Shown here in pieces: positions 60,000-64,000 of a stretch of 64,000 nt of DNA. Source of the DNA: Methylotenera_A sp040079935 (GTDB lineage: Bacteria; Pseudomonadota; Gammaproteobacteria; Burkholderiales; Methylophilaceae); assembly GCA_040079935.1 (NCBI GenBank), contig JBEBJI010000008.1:1-64000 (forward strand). The letters are read 5' to 3'. The notes below the pieces were generated by a model that was not told the origin of the DNA, did not search any database, and worked only from the letters and a program-made list of their open reading frames with translations. The position numbers were made by a program, and so were the translations under genes. Position 1 is the first letter of the stretch; the number at the start of each line of letters is the position of its first letter.

Positions 60000-60947
60000 C
60001 TAGTTTTTGGTGAAAACTGCGAATATTTCATCGCCCTGTTTTTTGTATTTTGCTATCCACACATAAACTCTAGCAAGTAATCTTTTCCATTTTACTTTTT
60101 TAGAGGGCACAGACTTGTTAGCACTTACGTAATCGATGCTATTAAGGATAATTTTAGGAGAGGTGCGCGTTTTTATTTGTTGCGTATGCAGGCTATAAGT
60201 TTGCGCCAATAAATTTAAGTTTTTTTCTGAGAATAAATACAGGTGTCTAGGCACGTCGTTGGCGTACCAGTTTGTATTAAATAAGACTCTGCCCAAGGCT
60301 TTGCTATTGGGGGTTTTGATAATGAGCGTGCCGCCTATTTTTAGCACTCTGGCAAGCTCAGCAAAAAATGCTTTTGAATTCGGAACATGTTCAATCACGT
60401 GGCTCACATTAATCACGTCGAAACTATTGTCATTAAAGTTTGCAGAGAAAATGTCGCCATGATGCACGTCTAAATCAGATAATTTGCATACCTTGACTGC
60501 GCTCTCGTTAAACTCTACGCCTTTAACTTGCCAGCCCAGTTTTTTCATGCCGTCTAAATATCTACCATTACCGCAGCCAACATCAAGCAAAAGACCATTT
60601 GGCACAAATGAATTTTCATGGTTATTGTTAAATAAATGAGCAATGCCACACAGCAAGTCGGTAATTAGCGATGTATTTAAGTGCGTATAGCCATAGTATT
60701 TTTTTAAAATGGACTTTCTAAACGCGCTAACCTTTTTTAATCGAGATTGCTCTTCATAGACTTCGTAGTCATTAGGGTAAAAGCTAGCAATTTGTTCCAA
60801 GGTCGGCAGAGGATGCTGGAATACGAAATCGCACTTGGTGCAGCATTGGTAATCGTAGCGCTCAAAATGATTGAACATGAGGTCGCGACTACTAAACTCG
60901 TATTTGGACGGGCTATTACAAATTGGGCAAGAGATGGTTTGGCTCAT
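60000..60947 (-). CDS. SAM methyltransferase with N-terminal zinc-ribbon (surface polysaccharide type)
   Basis: 315 residues. Two Cys pairs near the start (CPICNSPSKYEF ... CCTKCDFVFQHPLP) form a zinc ribbon, then LLDVGCGNGRYLDGMKKLG (motif I), DVINVSHVIEHVPN and ARVLKIGGTLIIKTPN. Such enzymes act on sugars or their nucleotides in polysaccharide clusters. Followed closely by a glycosyltransferase gene. Confidence 0.9.
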   Translation of the reverse strand: MSQTISCPICNSPSKYEFSSRDLMFNHFERYDYQCCTKCDFVFQHPLPTLEQIASFYPNDYEVYEEQSRLKKVSAFRKSILKKYYGYTHLNTSLITDLLCGIAHLFNNNHENSFVPNGLLLDVGCGNGRYLDGMKKLGWQVKGVEFNESAVKVCKLSDLDVHHGDIFSANFNDNSFDVINVSHVIEHVPNSKAFFAELARVLKIGGTLIIKTPNSKALGRVLFNTNWYANDVPRHLYLFSEKNLNLLAQTYSLHTQQIKTRTSPKIILNSIDYVSANKSVPSKKVKWKRLLARVYVWIAKYKKQGDEIFAVFTKN

Positions 60948-61006
60948 AAAAATAAAGTTTAGTTGGTGATTTCACTGCATCAAATTATAACAGCGATAGT
61001 ACTAGC

Positions 61007-62545
61007 TTATTGTTTACTATAAATGATGAGTGTTTTTTTTGCTTTATATGAGATAAATCTTTTTACTTCGCTATATTGCGTTAATTTCTCAGTAATCAGT
61101 TTTTCTCGCTCGGGGTGTTTTGCAGAGTGGGTAATGAGCAAAAAATCATATTGTTGAATAGATTGATTTTCAATCGCTGACTTTACTTGAAACCAACTGT
61201 CTATCCCAGTGCCAACAAATGGTGCACCAGCATGGTAGCGCACTCTTGAGTCATCATAAAAAACAGGTTTATTATCTTTATTATTTGCCTGCACCCAAGC
61301 TACGGCATCTTGCATATAGTTGTAACCTTCTGCTTTAGGCAGGATATTTTTAACAAAACTTAGCATCATAAAACCAATTAGTGCAATGGTGAGCCATTTT
61401 AATTTTTTGTCGCTATTTGATTCCAAATACTTGAACATAGTTATCAAATAAAACGACGCAAAAATCATCAGAATAAGTGAAAGCGCTAAAACGTATCTAC
61501 CCGATAATACAAACACCTTGGTAATAATAAGTGCCATGTTAATGATGGCAATAATGGCAGCCGCGCGTAGCACACGAAATGCTTGGTTATCCATTAATTG
61601 GCGATTAGATTTAGTAGCAAACATGGCCAAACCCACGTTGATGATGCCTGTGGAAGATACTGCCTTGGCTACCATGACATAGATAAATGTGAGCAATAAG
61701 CCTTGCATCGCAAAATCTTCTAAATATTTCCCAAGTACTTGTTGCGACATAATGGCAGATTTATTGCGCAATTGTAGCGTTAGTTCTTGAAAAATGTTGA
61801 AGGTAAATACTTCATTAAGCCGCCCAAAATTGCTCATGGAAAGGTTGTTACTTAACAATAATGCGCCCAAAATTATGACACCTAAAGCAATATTTAATAA
61901 GTGGCATTTTAAGAAACTGCGTATGCGCAGTTGCCAAATAATATGTGGTTCAAGAAGCAGAATGACGGGTAGAAAAATTAAGTAGCTAATACCTTCTATT
62001 CTAAAAAGCGTGGCGATAATGATGCAAATTTGCCAAAAAATGGCATCTTGATATAGCTTAGTTTTATAAAACTTGATAAAAAATACAAGACTGCTGAGGA
62101 AAAATGCCCAAAAACCTTGGTCGCGCATTAGCATTTCTAATATATCGCCAACCAAATATTGGCTGCTAAACAATATCAGCGCGCCAGCGAGCAATACCCG
62201 AGTGCCGCCGCCAGTCAGTTGAATGATTTTAAGAAAGCTAAACGTGGTGATGGAGAAAAATATTGCATGTAATAATTGTGCAGAAAGTTGCACGTCCAGT
62301 CCAGTAATTTTATGCACTAGAGCAATGCATAATGAATAAAGCGGCCAAGGAAAAATATTGAAACCTAGCTGCCATTGACCAACTGCAAATAATTTAGCCG
62401 CCTCAAAATACAGCACCGAATCGGGGTTAATCCAACCATGTTGAATATATTGCATCCAACCTGCAAGCAAAGCTGCCGCAATTGGCAAGCACCAAAACAG
62501 CTGTTTTGATGAAAGCGGGTCAATTTTTTTTAGCAGATTGATCAT
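61007..62545 (-). CDS. Polytopic membrane glycosyltransferase (GT39-like)
   Basis: 512 residues from the ATG overlapping the waaF stop (ATGA). About 11-12 membrane helices. First loop NPDSVLYFEAAKLFAVGQWQLGFNIFPWPLYS carries the Asp expected near a periplasmic active site. The C-terminal soluble part (about 400-512) is short. Predicted to transfer a lipid-linked sugar; substrate unknown. Confidence 0.8.
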   Translation of the reverse strand: MINLLKKIDPLSSKQLFWCLPIAAALLAGWMQYIQHGWINPDSVLYFEAAKLFAVGQWQLGFNIFPWPLYSLCIALVHKITGLDVQLSAQLLHAIFFSITTFSFLKIIQLTGGGTRVLLAGALILFSSQYLVGDILEMLMRDQGFWAFFLSSLVFFIKFYKTKLYQDAIFWQICIIIATLFRIEGISYLIFLPVILLLEPHIIWQLRIRSFLKCHLLNIALGVIILGALLLSNNLSMSNFGRLNEVFTFNIFQELTLQLRNKSAIMSQQVLGKYLEDFAMQGLLLTFIYVMVAKAVSSTGIINVGLAMFATKSNRQLMDNQAFRVLRAAAIIAIINMALIITKVFVLSGRYVLALSLILMIFASFYLITMFKYLESNSDKKLKWLTIALIGFMMLSFVKNILPKAEGYNYMQDAVAWVQANNKDNKPVFYDDSRVRYHAGAPFVGTGIDSWFQVKSAIENQSIQQYDFLLITHSAKHPEREKLITEKLTQYSEVKRFISYKAKKTLIIYSKQ

Positions 62546-63579
62546 GAGATGTGCATTAAAATTTGTTTTGGCTGAATGTTTTTTAAGCAATTTAAATGTC
62601 CCAGCGGGCATTCGCGCTTAAAGCAAGGGCTACATTCTAGCCCAAGATATTCTATCACCGCTTGTGGGTGCATGGGCGGCGTGTGGTAAGGGTCGCTGCT
62701 ACCAAAAATGGCGATTAATCTTTTGTTTAGCGCTGCGGCAATGTGCATTAGACCAGAGTCGTTGCTGATGACGATGTCGCATAAACTCATCAAATCGATA
62801 GCTTCGTCCAACTTGGTTTTTCCCGCCAAATCCACGCAATTATTTTGTGTGAGTTGGTTGATTTGGCTGGTGACAGGCACATCTTTATCCGAGCCGAATA
62901 ACAACACTTGCCAACCTTTTTCTAGGGCGGCAATTGCAACTTCGGCATAGTATTCCGCAGGCCAGCGTTTGGCTGCGCCGTATTCTGCACCTGGACAAAG
63001 CCCCAAGATTTTATGATTAAAGTCCTTACTTTTATTATTCAGAATACCTGCCCTGGAAGCCAATATCCATGAGGTCTGCAGGCTGTTGTTTAATTGTGGA
63101 TTCGGAAGTGTTTTTGGCAATTCTACATCTTTATCTAAACCTAAAGCCACAAAGCGCTCGACAGTTTTTTTGAGTTTGGTTTTGTCCAAAGCGCGCACGT
63201 CGTTGATCAATCCATAACGCATTTCGCCTAAAAAACCAGTACGTTTTTTAATGCCAACAGCAAAAGGAAGAATGGCAGATTTGAACGAGTTGGTGAGAAT
63301 GATAGCTTGTGTGTAGCCTTTATTTTTTAAGCTTTTACCAAATTTTATGCGCTCAAAAAACGCTAATTCGCGGTGCTTAAAAGGTAGCGCAATTGCTTCG
63401 CTCACTTCGGGCATTCGTGCCAGCAGAGGCAATGTCCATGAGGGTGCGGCAACATCGATAATACAGTTTGGATGATTAATTTTGAGCGTTTTGAATAAGC
63501 TCTGCGCCAGCACCATGTCGCCTACCCAAGCGGGACCCAAGATTAAAATTTTGATTGGGCCGAGGATTTTTTCCGACAT
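62542..63579 (-). CDS. waaF: Lipopolysaccharide heptosyltransferase II
   Basis: 345 residues, GT9: ILGPAWVGDMVLAQSLFKTLK, APSWTLPLLARMPEV, LCPGAEYGAAKRWPAEYYAEVA, and ISNDSGLMHIAAAL with VAIFGSSDPYHTPP. Adds the second heptose to the inner core. A stretch SLQTSWILASRAGILN between the two domains overlies a dispersed-element copy. Its start abuts the heptose adenylyltransferase gene. Confidence 0.96.
   Translation of the reverse strand: MSEKILGPIKILILGPAWVGDMVLAQSLFKTLKINHPNCIIDVAAPSWTLPLLARMPEVSEAIALPFKHRELAFFERIKFGKSLKNKGYTQAIILTNSFKSAILPFAVGIKKRTGFLGEMRYGLINDVRALDKTKLKKTVERFVALGLDKDVELPKTLPNPQLNNSLQTSWILASRAGILNNKSKDFNHKILGLCPGAEYGAAKRWPAEYYAEVAIAALEKGWQVLLFGSDKDVPVTSQINQLTQNNCVDLAGKTKLDEAIDLMSLCDIVISNDSGLMHIAAALNKRLIAIFGSSDPYHTPPMHPQAVIEYLGLECSPCFKRECPLGHLNCLKNIQPKQILMHIS
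63048..63084 (+). repeat. Dispersed element inside waaF
   Basis: CTGCCCTGGAAGC, core CAATATCCATG (63061-63071), AGGTCTGCAGGCTG. From the gene strand it encodes LQTSWILASRA. Confidence 0.85.
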
Positions 63580-64000
63580 TTAGGCATTCATTTTTTTTAT
63601 GATGTTGCTGGTGCTACGCCCCTCTACCAAGTCAATCAGCGCGATTTCTCCGCCCCAGCTTTGCACCTCTGTGCCGCCTACCACTTGGTTTGCAGTATAG
63701 TCCGAGCCTTTGGCGATGACGTTTGGTTTAATTGCGTTGATGAGAGTTAAAGGCGTGTCTTCATCAAATAAAATCACTGCATCTACGCTTTCTAGCGCCG
63801 CCAGCACGCGAGCTCTATCGTTTTCATTCACAATTGGTCTGGAGTCACCTTTGATTGCGCTTACCGAGCGATCGGTGTTTAAGCCTAAAATGAGTTTATC
63901 TCCACGTTTTTTGGCCGCTTCTAAATAAGTCACATGGCCTGCGTGCAACAAATCAAAGCAGCCGTTGGTAAAAACGATTTTTTGTTTAGATTTTTTCCAA
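63580..64000 (-). CDS. rfaE2: D-glycero-beta-D-manno-heptose 1-phosphate adenylyltransferase (partial, runs off the window)
   Basis: The frame stays open to the right edge: reading back from HAGHVTYLEAAKKRGD gives WKKSKQKIVFTNGCFDLL before it, so the nucleotidyltransferase motif (TNGCFDLLHAGH) is complete and the true start is beyond 64000. Later motifs: GLNTDRSVSAIKGDSRPIV and VVGGTEVQSWGG. It makes ADP-heptose for the heptosyltransferases. Whether it is a single-domain RfaE2 or the C-terminal half of HldE cannot be seen. Confidence 0.93.
   Translation of the reverse strand, partial: WKKSKQKIVFTNGCFDLLHAGHVTYLEAAKKRGDKLILGLNTDRSVSAIKGDSRPIVNENDRARVLAALESVDAVILFDEDTPLTLINAIKPNVIAKGSDYTANQVVGGTEVQSWGGEIALIDLVEGRSTSNIIKKMNA

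Noticed and set aside
8817..63084. Dispersed element as a DNA-uptake sequence
   Set aside because: Uptake sequences are about 10-12 bp and much more frequent; here the conserved unit extends over about 38 bp with pairing arms. Not fully excluded without genome-wide counts.
63420..63455. Element-like sequence (CAATGTCCATGAGGGTGC) within waaF
   Set aside because: The encoded APSWTLPLLARMPEV is the normal conserved WaaF motif, so similarity to the dispersed element is probably chance. Arms do not pair.
1..64000. CRISPR array
   Set aside because: The dispersed element is not arranged with regular spacers and no cas genes are seen.

Overview
The window looks like a chromosomal segment of a betaproteobacterium, most likely a methylotroph of the Methylophilaceae (Methylotenera-like). 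This is inferred from gene order (ispE - tRNA-Gln - prs - rplY - pth - ychF; ftsX/ftsE/ftsY beside paired M16 peptidases, rsmD, coaD and a ferredoxin; grpE-dnaK-dnaJ), from protein features, and from an edd-eda pair, which such methylotrophs use in the ribulose-monophosphate cycle. No rRNA or taxonomic marker search was possible.

Layout. (1) 1-~7330: a genomic island lying 3' of a tRNA-Met gene, with a tRNA-proximal integrase, a second tyrosine recombinase, an excisionase-like protein, an AAA ATPase cut off at its Walker B motif and coupled to an HNH-type endonuclease gene, a degenerate M15-peptidase-like protein and a HExxH protein. Its left end is outside the window. (2) 7374-15968: tRNA-Met, ychF, pth, rplY, prs, tRNA-Gln, ispE, an alpha-carbonic anhydrase with an extra N-terminal domain, lolB and a TPR protein. 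(3) 16209-21086: a Gld-like ABC exporter locus and mutM. (4) 21169-24850: ubiquinone genes ubiE-ubiJ-ubiB with DUF971 and DUF2147 genes. (5) 25099-31292: a dynamin-like GTPase, the heat-shock sigma factor rpoH, ftsX/ftsE and ftsY. (6) 31389-37049: M16 peptidase pair, rsmD, coaD, ferredoxin, gloA and small genes. (7) 37276-42017: an accessory zinc-motif protein, then dnaJ, dnaK and grpE. (8) 42165-50838: an inner-core LPS cluster (heptosyltransferase, waaG, several sugar kinases, an acyltransferase, a methyltransferase, a carbamoyltransferase). (9) 50930-53400: edd-eda. (10) 53463-64000: HAD phosphatase, lipid-linked glycosyltransferases, ugd and a UDP-glucuronate epimerase, glycosyltransferases, waaF and the start-truncated heptose adenylyltransferase.

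How it works together. The two LPS blocks make the ADP-heptose precursor, build the heptose core, and decorate it with phosphate, carbamoyl and uronic-acid groups. The heat-shock part is tied together by regulation: grpE-dnaK-dnaJ has a sigma-32-type promoter, and rpoH carries a CIRCE (HrcA) operator over its promoter and appears to start at a non-canonical AUU codon.

The most unusual signal is a dispersed short element of about 38 bp. Its core 11-mer CAATATCCATG occurs exactly nine times in 64 kb, flanked by complementary ends (CCCTGC ... GCAGGG). It sits between genes and also in frame inside coding sequences (pth, waaC, waaF, a UDP-sugar epimerase, a sugar kinase, a carbamoyltransferase, with degenerate copies in others), always in segments that look variable. 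It is absent from the island, which fits recent arrival of the island.
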